A model generated the notes under the pieces. That model saw nothing but the letters and a program-made list of their open reading frames with translations, was not told the DNA's origin and ran no database searches. From positions 6,396,001 to 6,460,000 of the forward strand of contig CM065393.1 in assembly GCA_033060915.1 (NCBI GenBank): a DNA stretch of 64,000 bases, read 5' to 3'. The stretch is from Euryodendron excelsum (lineage: Eukaryota > Streptophyta > Magnoliopsida > Ericales > Pentaphylacaceae). The translations under genes were made by a program, and so were the position numbers. The stretch's first letter is position 1; the number at the start of each line of letters is the position of its first letter. This document shows positions 1 through 12,728 of this stretch, piece by piece.

Positions 1-413
1 TTTGTTTGCTAATAATCGTATGGGCTGTAAAGCAGAGGTACATACAGCAAAACTGGTAGGAAGGTCAGCATAGACAATATTCTAACCACTTGGCGTTGCA
101 CTTCACTCCACAAATTCCCCCTTTGAAAATATGAAGGTTGTGCCATTCAGAACCCACCGCAGTACCCTTACAGGGAAATTTGCATGATATCCATAGCTGC
201 TCTAATTTTGCATAAAGAAATTACAATTTCTTAACCAAATTTATATCAAGGAACTCATATTTCCATGTCACTCACTGAAACTTTAAATAAAATTTGAATT
301 TATTGCAAGTGCATTTATATGAGAAGACAAAGAAACTCATTTATTTGGCACTTGAAAGAGTAAATAGTAATTACAAAATGTATATATACAGTTTACTATA
401 GATAATTTCAACC
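1..413 (-). other. 3' UTR and downstream flank of the RabGAP gene
   Basis: The stretch after the stop codon is AT-rich. AATAAA-type signals on the minus strand (plus-strand tttatt) lie near 298 and 339, at plausible distances for polyadenylation. No other gene is seen here. Confidence 0.5.
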
Positions 414-3400
414 TCACATCTCAGACAAAAGGTTGCTAATTTTCCGAAGCTCCTTGAGAGCTACCATGGCTGTACCTTGTCCTTTGCCTGCAAGAACATT
501 TTTAGAGTTCTTCTCTAAAGACCCCACTTGGCCTCGCTCCTGCTGGAAAACTGACTCGATTACCTGCAATGTAAATGGTTAGACGCATGTGCACCAAGTC
601 TTAAAAGAAAAGCCAGAGAGAGAGAAACGGTAACACCAGAAGAACAATAAACCAATAGTATGTTTCGAAGAAATTTTCGGGAAAAGAAGAATTCTAAATG
701 CCAATCAGGAAACTCATTTCAAACTAAGATGAGGTATTGAAGGCATGTGTAAATAAAATATTTAAGTGTAAAATTTCAAGAGAATAAACTTCAGCTAGAA
801 ACAAGAAGTGAAACTGGAATTCCAAAGGAAATAGAATCAGGTAGATCATGTTAGATTATATGCTCAAACCATGCTTCCTCTCAAACTATGTTTGCAAACT
901 TACTCGGAAACATTGACACGACAGCTGAAATGTCCTATTATAAAAAATTTCACACGGAATTGGATCTATAACAAGTAAGTTTTGCATAGAAAGAATGCAG
1001 TTAACTCGCATCTTATAGGCCGCAATACAAGTGTTCCATTAGCCAACCATTAATCCACTTTTCCTTTATATTCATCCTCATTGATCATATAAGTAACAAA
1101 AAGTCAGATTATTACCTGAATATTCTCGAGCATAGACTGACCAAGATTCCTCAATGTGATCATCACATTCTGGTCCACGGCATCACCTTTGCTAGTTACA
1201 GAAGAATTATTAGATCCATTCACTGTCGAAGAGGCTTCTGTATTACTCTGATCTCGACCACCATTGGGAGCTTTTGGAGCTTCAGAGATGCCTCTTTCAG
1301 ATGTCCCCTCACCACTATTCCGTCCAAACTTCCAAAGCCACTGGAGTTTACCAGACAGAAGCTTCCGCTCCTTCAAATCCGCCACCGGTTTTCCCATAGT
1401 ATCGCCATAATGTCCAGATTTCAAAGAGACATCCTCTGGAGAATCCAGTCTAGCCCTTGTTTTTTCTACAGAATCTTTATTCAGTCCAGATTTCAAAGAG
1501 ACATCATCTGAAGAATCTGAGACTGCAAGAGGTGAGTCTTCCACAAGGGTCCTGCATGACTCAACATTGTTGGATTCATCATCATTTTCATAAATGGATA
1601 AATTGGATGCAACACTACTTCTCCCTGATTGATTTTCTTGGTTGTTAGGACTCGGTGAATCTGAGAAAATAGAAGAGCTCTCTTCACTGCCAGCATTGCC
1701 ACTCAAACATCTCTCCTCAGCAGTGCAGGAGAAGTTATTAGTACTATCTTGCCCATTCACATCAACTTCTACAGAGGTAGGATCTCTCTGGCCTAAATCT
1801 TCGTTACACCCTACTTTCTCTGAATCTTCCTCAGAACCAAGCTGCTGGGACAAATCCTCCAGCAAACTTCTCCTCACAGATAATTTGGGATCCTTTTTGC
1901 TGCTGTCAACCTTTGATGCAGAGGGGGCAGATTCAGGTCTAGATAGCCTCAATCTCACTTTTTCTGACCAACCCTTTTTCCAGTTAGGAACTTGTTTTTC
2001 TAAACTGCTTTGCTTAAGTTCTTCTGCCTTGTGCAGATCTCTCCACTTCTCTTCCCAATAGCTCTCAGGTACCAAACTCAGAGGAGTTCTTGGAGAAATA
2101 GAATCTGATGAAAGGCTATGACCTCTCACAACCACTGGTTTACTTCGGTCAAAGGCCCCAGTATGCATCGGCAATGGCGTTGAGTTATTAGCATCCAGTG
2201 CTAGAACCTGCAAAGATTTTGCCTTTGCTATTATTTTCTTCAGATTTATGTTGGCTGGAAAGTTTAGCAATCTCTGAAGACAGGAAGTAGCATTCTCGGT
2301 AGCAAGTAGGGAAGACCTCATGTAAAGTAGCATTGATACTGCAACAGCTGAGATGAATGCACCCCTAGGTGAACCGAGAACCCCAAAACTAGACACAGCA
2401 TCATCAGAACATTTATTTAATTTGCTATTATCAAATGAAAATATTTCATCACAGATTATTAATAGATCTTCAAGTGTGAATTCACGCCCAAATAAAACCC
2501 GTAGCCAGCGGAGTGCAAAGTACTGGGGTTCTATCCCCAGCTCAACAAGGTGACTGTGAAGAGATGCATCAACAATAGAAAGCAAATGGTACAGTGCAGA
2601 AGAAGCTTCAATCACAGGAGGTAACCCAGTATGTGAGCCATGTAAAGGAGAAGATGAGAAAAATTCCGCCATGGCCACTGCACCACCAGCCCCACTCATC
2701 AAAGCATCAAACATACAATAAGCATCATGCTCCATAAATTTCTCAGACACGACAATACCCAATTCACCTTCTGCCCCATAAGCATCACTTAGCAACACAA
2801 TATCTTGAATCTTCGGTTCAAGTTCATCAAGACTGCTAACCTTAAGTGGACATTTTTCTGAGCCAATCCCATCTTCCATAGATTCAGAGAATTTCTTAAA
2901 ATCAAAATTATATGTTAGATCACTTTCATGGGATGAGAAGCCATCAAATTTATCAATGAAGTGGTCTTCATAAAGCTTTCGCACTTGAGAGAGATGCTCC
3001 ACATCAGTATGCAGAACATATAAGAGAGGAGCCAAGAGTTCATGCATTCCTGTTGACAAATCAAAAGAGAAGGTATAACAAAAAATACTGTAAGACCAAC
3101 TCCCTTTGAAAGAGTGGGAGTTTGTGTGTATGCATATCTGAGACCAAAGTATGTACTTCAGTTTATGTTAGGGGTAAGAAAAAATGATTCTTAAATTTTC
3201 AGATACTGTTGGTCACACAAAATGAGACTTATTCAGGCAAGCAGCAAATGTTTTTGTATCTCACTTGACTAGATGATCAGACAAGCAAATCATATGACCG
3301 GGAGACTGGCAGCTTACTCTTTTCCTTTCAATTAGAACTTTTCGAAAATAGATTGAATCCCCGCAAATTAAGTGAAACCAATTGTTTCAGCTGTTTCACT

Positions 3401-4584
3401 AGGATGGATACACCATTATCAGCAAATAGTTTCCCATAGTCTAATATATATATTTTGCTACCCCTTGGAAATGTTGCTAAGAAGCAGAGTCCTCTAAGAG
3501 AAGAACAATATATCTAATGCACGCAAGTTTACAACAAGGGAAATAGAAGTAGAAGTAGTGTTCGCACTTTATTTTTCAGGATTCATCGTATTGCCAAATT
3601 ATACTTCGACAAAACCTAAGCATCAAGTGGAAACTTTCACAAAATAACAAAGGACCAAAGTAGTTTTTCACTCATTAAAATTGAGATCAAAATTGCTTCC
3701 TTCCAACTGGGGTGGGGAACCCACCGTACAATAGACTTCCCTATCTGCCGGTGTCTATAACACACTATTTTGGGAGTTTGTCAGGACCAAGTTCTGGTAG
3801 ACAATTTTCACCAGGACTAGACTCTTCCACCATAGTTAACAAAAGATGCACCATGAATATCATAATAATTTGGGGGACCATGTGTACAAAGAGAGAATTT
3901 TCTTCATGAGTAGACTCTTCCACCATATATGACAAATGATGTGCCATGACTATCACAATAGTTTTGGGGCCCATGTGAAAGAAGAAGGAAAACTTTAATT
4001 TTTCCTTCTGACCAAAAGAAACAGGAAAAGAAATATAATCCATTCCGTATTTACAAATTTCATAGGCATTTTCATTGTCAGCAAGAACAAAAAGTAGTCA
4101 CTTATCCCAAAAGAAATAGTTGCCTTAGAAAATGAAAAAGAAAAGCAATGAAAATTCATGATTGCAAAACCCACCTTGTCTGTAGCCATATTGTGGATGT
4201 CTAAGACACCACAACAACAAAATTCGTCTCAACATGCTTTGGCATCCCAGTGTCTGGAAGTAGCTTCCATGTTCAGGATATAAACGAGACAAATCTTGGT
4301 CGAGCATTCTTTCCAGTTCAGCATTCCGAAAGAAGCGACCCCACATGCTATCTGCGCAACATGATCATCAAAGAACACTAAGTGCATCATACAATGGGAT
4401 ACGAGTCAGGTCAATCATAAATCTAATTAGAGCACTGCTTTAAGAAACGTATATGGTAGCTCTTTTGATAAACCTTCCTTTCATCTTCTCAGTTCCCACA
4501 GATGAGTTTTTCTTTTCCTTTCTTTTTTGGGTTTTTCCTTTTCTCCTATTTTTTGTTTATTTCCCCTCTTTTTTTTTTTTTTTT

Positions 4585-4615
<31 letters not shown>

Positions 4616-6447
4616 GGGGTGGTGTTGAAGTCTTAAAAAGTAAAAAGCATTCACCAGAATAGCAACAGTGGCCTCTAGAAAGGCAGCCATCTGTAAGCAC
4701 TAAGGCCACAATCTTAATAGGCACAAAGTCAGGGAGATTCTGAAGAGGTATAGATATTCAACCTGGGTTTTGCGACAAAGGATTATCCATAACTAGATCA
4801 GGAGAATTGCTTCCATCCTTGGGAATTTGGGGATCAACCAGGAGGTGCCTCCTCAAACCAGCATATCTGGATAAAAAGACCAATTAGATTAAAAGCATTA
4901 GACAAGCCACATTAGAATGTAATAAACTAGCTGTTATGGTAACCCTTCCCAACCCAACTCCAGAATTCACTAGTAAACCTCTGGGCCAAGGTTCATAGTT
5001 AAAAGGATTGGGAACACTGTCAGATTAGCACTAGTAACAAAAGATATGAAGGAACCAACCAGTTATATGGTAATTGATCTTAGAAGATTCAGAAGCAAAA
5101 GCATATACATATATATGACTATGGGACTATAACTGAAAGACATTATTTCCATACTTTCCAAGAACCGAAAAATGAAATAGGAAAAGTCACTGAAGAACTC
5201 TAGTTAGATCAACAAGCACAAGCCGTTTTTGCAGAGACAATAAAAATAAAAGAACAATCTGACACTTTGTAGTGCTGGAAAACTGCACACAAAAAAATAT
5301 ACAGACACACATACACAGATGTATGCATAAACATCCATAGGCACCCTACTGATAAGGTAACTGTAAACACTTGCAACCCATTCACAAAAGGAGCCCAACA
5401 TGGAAACTTCTACTGTATGTTTGGAAATTGGATTTATTGAGGGAAGAAAAGTAAAAGTGAAATTAAATTATTTAATACATATTCAACTTTTTATGGATAA
5501 CAAACAAAAAACGAAGATTCTTTTTTTTTTTTTTTTGACAAAAAACCTATTCACTTTCTTCTCATTTTCCTAACCCAACCAAACAAAATAAACAAATTTA
5601 ACTTATTTCTCTTCATTTTATTTTTCTCTCATTACCTTTTCCTTTTCCTTTTCCTTTTCCTTTTCCTTTTCCTTTTCCTTTCCCACCGCAAATCTTAGGT
5701 ACAAACATAGCATTTACTCTATATTTAAGTAAGAAACTGAATAATATGAAATCAGATTACCAACGATTTTACAAACAAATTCCCTTATTTATATGCAAAA
5801 GGCACAAACCGCACAAAACATCAATAAATTTACTTTTTACAGAATAAATAAGAACATTTCTCAATAAAACTTGATCCCATAAAATTTCATTGATGTGCAT
5901 ATAAGCAAACGTAATATTCTTTTTCTTTTTTATTTTCTTTTTTTATCGTTTCCTTTTCTAGGTCAAGCCACTAAAGAGATTATATGCTAAAACTCCACTG
6001 TAATTTCAAAACGAGAAAGAGAAATGGAAAATGATAAAATCAAAGATGCCTTTTTTAAAACAAATTTCCAGAAAGTTTCAAGCTGACCCAGCCCCAGCTG
6101 ATCATTTGAAGCCCCTAACAAAATACAAATATTTCTATAAGTAATTTCAAGCACAACAACAATTAACACCTCCAAATTGAACAGACAAAAATAGGACATA
6201 TATATACTCATATATACAGAGAGAGAACTTACCTACGACGAGCATCTGCGGTAACCCGACGGAGATCGTCAATGGAGGACGAAGAGGAGGAGGGCAAAAT
6301 CCCCAAATCTATACGCCACCGGACCCCTCTGAGATCCGCGAAACGGCGATTCTCACTGGCAGATCCCTCTGGAAGCACACGAGACGGCGAAGACTCCAAT
6401 GACGAAGATTCGGGCAATGTCGGCTCGATCGGAGCCGCCGGCGACAT
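414..6447 (-). CDS. TBC-domain Rab GTPase-activating protein (TBC1D5-like), five exons
   Basis: Exons on the minus strand, in order: 6447-6233, 4866-4763, 4351-4175, 3049-1116, 563-414. All four introns are GT...AG and the phases join exactly, giving 2580 nt (859 aa plus stop). The start ATG at 6447 opens a Pro/Ser-rich head. The exon 1/2 junction rebuilds the motif DARRRYAGLRRHLLVDP, and exon 3 carries WGRFFRNAELE. The exon 3/4 junction rebuilds GYRQGMHELLAP. The catalytic arginine finger (IxxDxxR form, L-D-Q-D-L-S-R) ends at about R129 and the glutamine finger (YxQ) is Y163-R164-Q165, so the GAP site looks intact. The TBC fold runs to roughly residue 370, followed by a long Ser/Glu-rich tail with a conserved LQWLWKFGRN patch and a helical C-terminus. 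Family role: stimulating GTP hydrolysis by Rab GTPases in membrane traffic, as TBC1D5 does in retromer/autophagy routes. The target Rab here is unknown. A 24-residue tandem repeat lies in the tail. Nothing looks broken. Confidence 0.95.
564..1115 (-). other. intron 4 of the RabGAP gene
   Basis: It starts GTAATAATC and ends TTGCAG on the minus strand. It is AT-rich with no recognisable insertion. Confidence 0.85.
1412..1520 (-). repeat. 24-codon internal tandem repeat in the RabGAP tail
   Basis: The same roughly 35-base string occurs at 1412 and 1484, a period of 72 bp (24 codons). In the protein it gives two copies of DVSLKSG preceded by SSD/SPE. It keeps the frame and lies in the low-complexity tail, so it probably tolerates length change. 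Confidence 0.8.
3050..4174 (-). other. intron 3 of the RabGAP gene with a 93-bp tandem duplication
   Basis: The intron is bounded by GTGGG and CAACAG. Inside it, 3818-3910 and 3911-4003 are diverged direct copies: both begin with tagactcttccaccata and contain a related ...ttgggg(g/c)(a/c)cc... segment. The short reading frames here are non-coding. Confidence 0.75.
4352..4762 (-). other. intron 2 of the RabGAP gene, with a T26/G25 homopolymer junction
   Basis: The intron runs from GTTGAA to GCGCAG on the minus strand. It holds a run of 26 T followed directly by 25 G (4569-4619; C25A26 on the gene strand), about 220 bp before the splice acceptor. Confidence 0.85.
4867..6232 (-). other. intron 1 of the RabGAP gene
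   Basis: The first, longest intron (1366 bp) is bounded by GTAAGT and ATCCAG on the minus strand. It hosts a MITE-like element and a CCTTTT microsatellite (5635-5683, about eight units). Confidence 0.85.
5413..5715. mobile_element. MITE-like element inside intron 1
   Basis: About 300 bp with imperfect inverted ends. The left end reads tatgtttggaaattgg..., and the right end, reverse-complemented, reads tatgtttgtacctaag.... Related ends (ATGTTTGGA...AATTTGTAGAGGGAAAG) recur near 7.9, 8.5, 9.35 and 25.15 kb, so this is a dispersed family. Terminal duplications are not certain. Confidence 0.5.
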
Positions 6448-7010
6448 GACTCTGGCTTTTTCGTCAGAAACTCAATTACCCAAACCTACCGAAACCTCAA
6501 AATTTTCAAAACTGCAGAGGGAGAGAGAGATTGGAGGTAGGGAAAAAGTGAATTTCAGGGGGAAAAATTCCTAAGAATTGGAGAGAGAGAACAATTTGAG
6601 GTGGAGAGCTAAATTACAGCAGAGAATATATATGTATACAAATATGCAGACAGAGGGACAGCCGGGGTAAAGCTTCGGTTTCTGGGGAATTTTTTGGGAG
6701 AGTGAAAATAAGGACGAATTCACGAAACAAAGAGCGGAATCACAGTGAGAGAGAGAATTCAAGAGAGAAATTTTAGGTGGGAAAGCTGAATTAGGGGGAG
6801 GAATGGCTCTGGGAGAAAAATGGCTGAACTCATGGAGGAGAGAGAGAGAGTGAGAGAGTTACGTCCTGGGTTTGCTTATGGGGATTTTGGGGATGACAGA
6901 TCACAGGTAGAGAGAGAGATCGATCTATAATCCCCTCAACCCAGCTCCATTTTCTTTCAGATTTTCTTTTCTGTACAGAGAGAGAAAAATAGTTTTTATA
7001 TATACACGAA
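6448..7010 (-). promoter_or_regulatory. 5' UTR and core promoter region of the RabGAP gene
   Basis: The minus strand carries TATATATAAA at about 6993-7003, a good TATA box, which would put transcription start near 6965 and give a 5' UTR of about 500 nt. The leader is rich in GA/CT runs (6590-6960), common in plant leaders. Position inferred from sequence only. Confidence 0.45.
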
Positions 7011-7780
7011 TAGATATAGAGAGAGACCGTGGAGGGAATTCAGGGAAATAGGAATTTTGTTTCTGTTTCACGGCAACAACTCAAAGGATATTAAAAGGTA
7101 ATGTGTAATTGTGAAGTGCTTGACCGGTTTGAAGGTCAGGTGGGCTACCCACTTCCATATTTGTTTTTTTTGTTTTTTTTGTTTTTGTATAAAATAGGTG
7201 AACTCTCTTAATGTGTAAAGGCACACCTAATGTAGCAACTCTTTTAACGTGACCCATAGAAATTCTCATTCATTGCGAAAAGTTCGACACCTTAACTTTA
7301 TTAAAGTGCAAGTAACATTTAATCGCTTCTCAATAGTATTTGGTTCTCACAATTACTACTACAAGTGAATTTAAATACGTGACCATTAAAAAAAAAAAAA
7401 GTGAGATTCTAAGCTAACGACTGAAGCCAACTCAATTGGTGATTTCTTTCACATTTGTTTCATACAAATTCCTATTTTTACAGTATATTTTTAAAAGTAA
7501 TAACATTTTTAAAATTAAAACTTACCTCGAAGGGTATAAGGATGATCAATAGAAACATGGGCAAATTCACGATTTTTGTCTAGTGATTAAAAAAAACCTA
7601 GCATAAAATCATACTGTAAAAACTATAGATTTTGAGGATCCTGTCATCTATATAGGGATTTGTTAAAATAACAACTCCTCAAAATGAAGACTTATTTTTA
7701 TGCTACGTTTGGGAAATTCCTAGTGACTGTTTCCTCAAAATGTGAGGCAAAAATGTTCACTTTCTATCTTTTCTTCTACT
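7011..7780. other. AT-rich intergenic DNA
   Basis: I see no gene or RNA. Short frames here use AT-rich codons and have no recognisable domain. Confidence 0.5.
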
Positions 7781-7962
7781 TACCGAATCAAAACTTCCCA
7801 CACTACTATAGTTTATAATTAATAAATGAGTCCATGAAAAGTGCCTGTTTTATCTCAAACATTGAAAGATATCTCAAAATGAAGACTTATTTTAATACTA
7901 TGTTGGATCTTGATTTGTAGAGGGAAAGAAAAGAATAAAAAAGAAAAAAAGCAAATGAAGTA
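7781..7962 (+). repeat. direct duplication, copy 1
   Basis: This segment matches 9222-9414 almost base for base apart from small indels, starting at accgaatcaaaacttccc and ending in the purine-rich aaaagaa...gcaaat tract. Confidence 0.8.
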
Positions 7963-8145
7963 AAAGAAGTTAAATTTTTTTTTTTTTTTTGCTTAATTGG
8001 GTTAAGAAAGTAAATATGTATGCATTTGTCAAAGTATTCATTTTTTATTTGATTATTCATAAAAAATAAGTATTTATTATTAATTTATTTCTTTTCAGTT
8101 TTTTGTCATTGACAAATTTAGGTCCAAACATTACATTATTGGAAA
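7903..8145. mobile_element. MITE-like element, family of the intron 1 element
   Basis: The left end reads tatgttggatcttgatttgt and the right end, reverse-complemented, reads taatgtttggacctaaattt. The body is purine-rich then T-rich, as in the other copies. It overlaps the end of the duplicated block. Confidence 0.4.
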
Positions 8146-8489
8146 CGTGTATTGCGTATTAGTTGTGCCAAAATCAGTGAATAAAGAGCATTATGCGTGG
8201 CTACTTAGGTTATTATCTCTTGCGTTAGACATTTTAAAATGCTCAATTTCCTATGTTATAAAAAGAAAATTTATGAAAATGTACATCTACAAATAATTTT
8301 TCTTTTGTCTTACACAATTTGTGAACTTTTAACTTATATTTGGCTGAACAAACTGTTGGAGTACCAATTGACTTTTCACTTTGACATTGACTATCTTCTT
8401 AGGAAATTGTTAAACCCACAAATTTTCTTGGCTGTTGTATCCATAGCCTTCATCTCATGCGGTGGCATGGTTTTCATTATGGTGGGATT

Positions 8490-8800
8490 GTTATTTATTG
8501 TTTGGATTTTAGATTAGTAGAGGGAAAGGAAAATAAAATGAAAAGAAAAGCAAAAAGTTAGGAAAAGAAAAATGAAGTAAAACAAGCTAAGTTCTTTCTT
8601 TTTTTTGTTCTGATTGTCATTTATTATGTGGATTTTGAATTTGTAGAGGAAGGAAAAAAGATAAAAATAATAATAATAATAACTAAAACAATCGAAATCA
8701 CTTCTTTTTTGCTTGGTTAATAAAATAAATAAATATATGTAAGTAATTAATTTTCATTTCATCTTCTTTTTCCTTAACAAATTCAAGTTATATGCCACTC
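8490..8800. repeat. truncated or nested MITE-family fragments
   Basis: Two successive starts of the type ttggattttagattagtagaggg and tggattttgaatttgtagagg are followed by the family's purine/T-rich body and a degraded end near 8790. The frame across 8239-8517 has no recognisable domain and is not called. Confidence 0.35.
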
Positions 8801-9221
8801 TTTGAATTAATCCCATAAAGTGTATCCGTAGCAGCTGTGGTTGTTGTCGATTTTAATTCTAACCAAAGCATAAATTTGTTATTCACTATACTTATTTCTA
8901 CAATTAAGAGGAATTTTACTTTATAATGTGTTTGAGCTATTTAATTTAAGACAAATGATAACATGTGTCTTAAGTATACTTTGTACAATCACGTGATAAA
9001 GCATACTAAACATGTGTCTTATTAAGGTCTTCATTCAGAATGATGTTTCTTTCATTGCTTTTATGAGACTTATAAAGACGTTGCGAGGTGTTTGGGGTTT
9101 GGGGTATTGACTAGAGTTTCATCTCGTGGTTGTGTTTGTCGTGTTTCTATGTTTTTCCTCCCTTAATTTGTACTCGTTTGGGAATTTTTTATTAGATTGT
9201 TAATCATAGCTAATCTTACTT

Positions 9222-9414
9222 TTACCGAATCAAAACTTCCCACACTACTATAGTTTTTATAATTAATAAATGAGTCCACCATGAAAAGTGCCTGTTTTAA
9301 AAACATTGAAAGATATCTCAAAAATGAAGACTTATTTTTAATACTAATTTTGTTGGATCTTGATTTGTAGAGGGAAAAGAAAAAGAATAAAAAAGAAAAA
9401 AAAGCAAATTGAAA
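9222..9414 (+). repeat. direct duplication, copy 2
   Basis: Partner of 7781-7962, about 1440 bp downstream. Differences are mostly extra A/T bases in homopolymers and a three-base insertion (gtccaccatg versus gtccatg). Confidence 0.8.
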
Positions 9415-12400
9415 GTGTTGTGTGGCGCCTTGTTTTTTTTTTTTTTTTTTGGGAAATTGAAAAACAGTGATAAAAAAAAATTTGGGAAAGTTTATTCCAG
9501 AATTACAAATCTCCCATAGAACAACTTTGTAATTTGATATCATATCCAATATTATGCTTATTTTACCCTTCCAAGATTATTTAATTTGGTCAATACGTGA
9601 TAAAATGGTCTCTCCGGATTACCTATTCTGATTCCACTTTGAGTAACCAAACGCGAGATAAGGTGTAACAGTAATTAGTAGTCCAATCCCATAAACTTGT
9701 ATCACAAAACGAAACACAACCATTGAAATTCTATTTATTGGATATTGAGTCACCAGTGGTGGATCTTTGTTTCAACATTTTGATTTTTGAAAGGCCAAGA
9801 TCCCAAGTCTGCACAAGCTATATATGTATCATGAGCATCTAAAATTTTATTTTCTAGTATTTTATTTATAGTTGTGAAATGGAGTATGCAAAACTAATAT
9901 TCAAAGTTCTTCTAGTTTCGACAAAATAAAGGTACCAACATGTAAAAAAAATAAAAAAAATTCCTTCAATTTAACAAAAATTTTTTTTTAGAAAAATCGT
10001 CATGCTATTGATTTCAAATGTCATGAAGGTAACTGTAAGCATATATTATTATTATTATTATTGGTTTTTTTTTTTTTTTCGTGTTTTCCTTGGGAAGGAC
10101 CTGGAATCCTAACTTATATAAAATCACCTAGACAAAGTCCTTAATATGTACCACAAGATTTTCAGCAATGACACATTTTCTTTGCTGTTCCTGTTTGCAG
10201 CTCCACAAAAATTTCTTTTTTTGTATTCATTTTTCCTTCTTTTTTTGTGTGGTGAGTTATAGAAGAACAGGACATCTCTTTAGATTGGCCAAGACAGATC
10301 CAATATGGCCTTCTATCTCTTCCTCAAAACTCACAAGGACCACAAACATACTTTTTTGGACTCTTCCTATTTTTCTTTCTTTATTTCTTCGCTGCCAAAC
10401 AATGTATAATTATCCTAATCCTGGCAATCCTACCATGTGAATCATCTGGAATGCGCCTTCTTGTCTTTTCCACATTAACACGGCCCTTATTTTATTTCAT
10501 TAGTTTTATTATTTTTTTTTAAAAGAAAATGAAGTAAAATAAGTTAAATTTATTTATTTATTTTTGTTTGGTTAGAAAAATGAGAAGAAATGGAATACCT
10601 ATTTGTCAATATATATATATATATATATGAATATGTATAATATGTGTTGTTTTGTTACTTATAAAAAATAAGTATGTACAAGTAACTTCATTTCCCGTAT
10701 CAAATTCAAAATCTAAAAATAATATTAATGTTTATTCTTATAAGATTCAAATAACAAGCCATTGGTATTGAATTTGTATCCATCAATACTGAGAGGTTGC
10801 ATTTTGTTTTACCTTTGGTCCTATCAATTTGAATGTATAGAAGAATTCCATAACCCCTAGCTAGCTAGTTTCCAAGGTAAAAATTCACAAAGAAGTGAAT
10901 ACAAAAGCATACAAAAGCCTTGCTATATATATATATATATATATATATTCTGCATTATTGGTATTTTGGATTATTATTCGTCCCCTGAGCTGAGCTTACA
11001 CCATGCCCTACATATTTTGGAGTATATATGCATCCGTAGAGGACAAGCCCATGAGTCTCTTCTTTTCACTTTACACACTTTGGAATTATCTGATCTTTAA
11101 CTTTTTCTTACTCGTTAAATTTTTTTTTTTTTTTTTTGAGTTATGCAATTAGGGGTGTTTGGTGTCGTTTATGTGCATCTCAAATAATCATTTTCCCGAT
11201 CAAAGGCAGCTATCCACACCTGGACTTAGTCATTAATTGTTCAATCCTTCAGTTTCTCTGCCTTGTTTTTGCTTTGAATCCTTGCATACCTTATCTCCCA
11301 TTCAATCTCTGTTTGGATTGTCAAATTGTTAAAGAGCCATGATAAAGCAAGTATTCCCAAGTGTACTATTAGAGAAAATAATTATAGCTTTTTCTTCCAC
11401 TTATTTTTCCTGGCACCCTTTTGGAAAATGAAAGAAAATCTATCCATAAGATGGAATGAGTACTATGTCATTTTGGATAATTGAAAGATAGATTTAAGTA
11501 GTCTTATTTGCTGAAAAATAATCCCCTTTTTTGTTACCTGGCAATAAGTTTGACATTGCTTAAATATGTACAGTAACAAAGTCAGGATTTCTTCTTGGAG
11601 GCCAAAAACAAGGGAAGAATAGACAAAAGAAACTAGGGTTCATAAGTGTTTTTTTTTATAATATCAGAGATGCTCTCCCCCACCTTGTCTTCGTCTGTCG
11701 TTATATACCGACACTTACATTATTGTTTATATAAGGAGACTACTATGTTTATAGTTTTAGTAGTTGTTTTAAATGTCTTTTCTTTCAAATGGCTGATTTA
11801 CATTACTTATTAGTTGTTATAAGAAACAATTATGAATGGACTTTGATCTTCTCCACTCCAAATAGTATAAAAATGTTCAAATTAAGTAATATCCTAAAAT
11901 TATGAAATTCGATTAAGTGAAATAGAAAGAGTAACAAAAGGTAGGTCAGGAAGATGAGAGTGGGGTTAATTAGACCAGCAGTAGTGATAGTCCCCCTCAT
12001 GCCATCAAGTCATGAATCGACTCATTCTCTCGTCCTAATAACATTGCCCTTTAATGTACCAAAAGAAAAAAAAGAAAAGCATGTATGTCATGAATACTAT
12101 TGATAGGACTCATGTTATATAGTGTAATCAACACTGGAGGAATGCTATACCAGCAAAGAAAATACAATCGAGGTGTTTTTAAGGGGTGCTCAAAAATTCA
12201 TCCGACCTGTCAACTCCAACAACCCAACCCGATCTTGAACACAACTTGAACTCAAACCGAATCGAAATCGGTTCTAAAATTTGTGAACTTGACTTTAACG
12301 GTTCAATTGGTGAGTCACCACCTTAAGTGAACCGAACCAACCCAATACTGTGTATAAGTTAGCCCGGACATGCTTGACCGCTTAACCAAAAAATAAAAAA

Positions 12401-12660
12401 TAGAAGAAAAATATACAAAATTTTTATAAAATATGATGTGCCTAAATGATAGTCTCTCGCTTTAAGCTCAGTATGTGAGATTAGAACTTGACTAAATGCA
12501 ACTAGTGATTACAAAAATAAAAACTACGAAATAAAAAAGTGGTCAATGTAGTGGTTTTGATTTTATTTTTTCAGATTAGAAAAATGTTATCTACAGCCGC
12601 AGTGTCAATCTAATTTTGACGGAAAGAGTAGCAACTAAATGCTGCAAAAATGTGTCTACC
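9415..12660. other. AT-rich intergenic DNA with microsatellites
   Basis: No gene is supported. It holds (AT)n tracts at 10610-10628 and 10924-10949, a further fragment of the MITE family around 10510-10730 (aaaatgaagtaaaataagtt...ttggttagaaaaatgag), and a stretch rich in aaccc/ggttc-like words at 12190-12370 that looks like decayed repeat DNA. Confidence 0.45.
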
Positions 12661-12689
12661 AGCCTCGTCTTCACCTACCCCCCACAGAA

Positions 12690-12727
<38 letters not shown>
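12690..12727. repeat. compound (CT)n(CA)n microsatellite
   Basis: About seven CT units run into about twelve CA units. The flanks share short related words (cctcctc/accccc) on both sides. Confidence 0.9.

Positions 12728-12728
<1 letters not shown>

Noticed and set aside
1642..2061. Plus-strand 139-residue Ser-rich protein
   Set aside because: Antisense shadow of the large RabGAP exon 4.
4453..4690. Polyglycine/polyproline small proteins
   Set aside because: These are translations of the T26/G25 homopolymer tract inside intron 2.
6272..6574. Plus-strand 100-residue acidic protein
   Set aside because: Antisense shadow of RabGAP exon 1, which is supported by splice sites and family motifs.
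8239..8517. 92-residue hydrophobic protein
   Set aside because: AT-rich translation with no recognisable domain. The 3' end runs into a MITE fragment and there is no sign of splicing or conservation.
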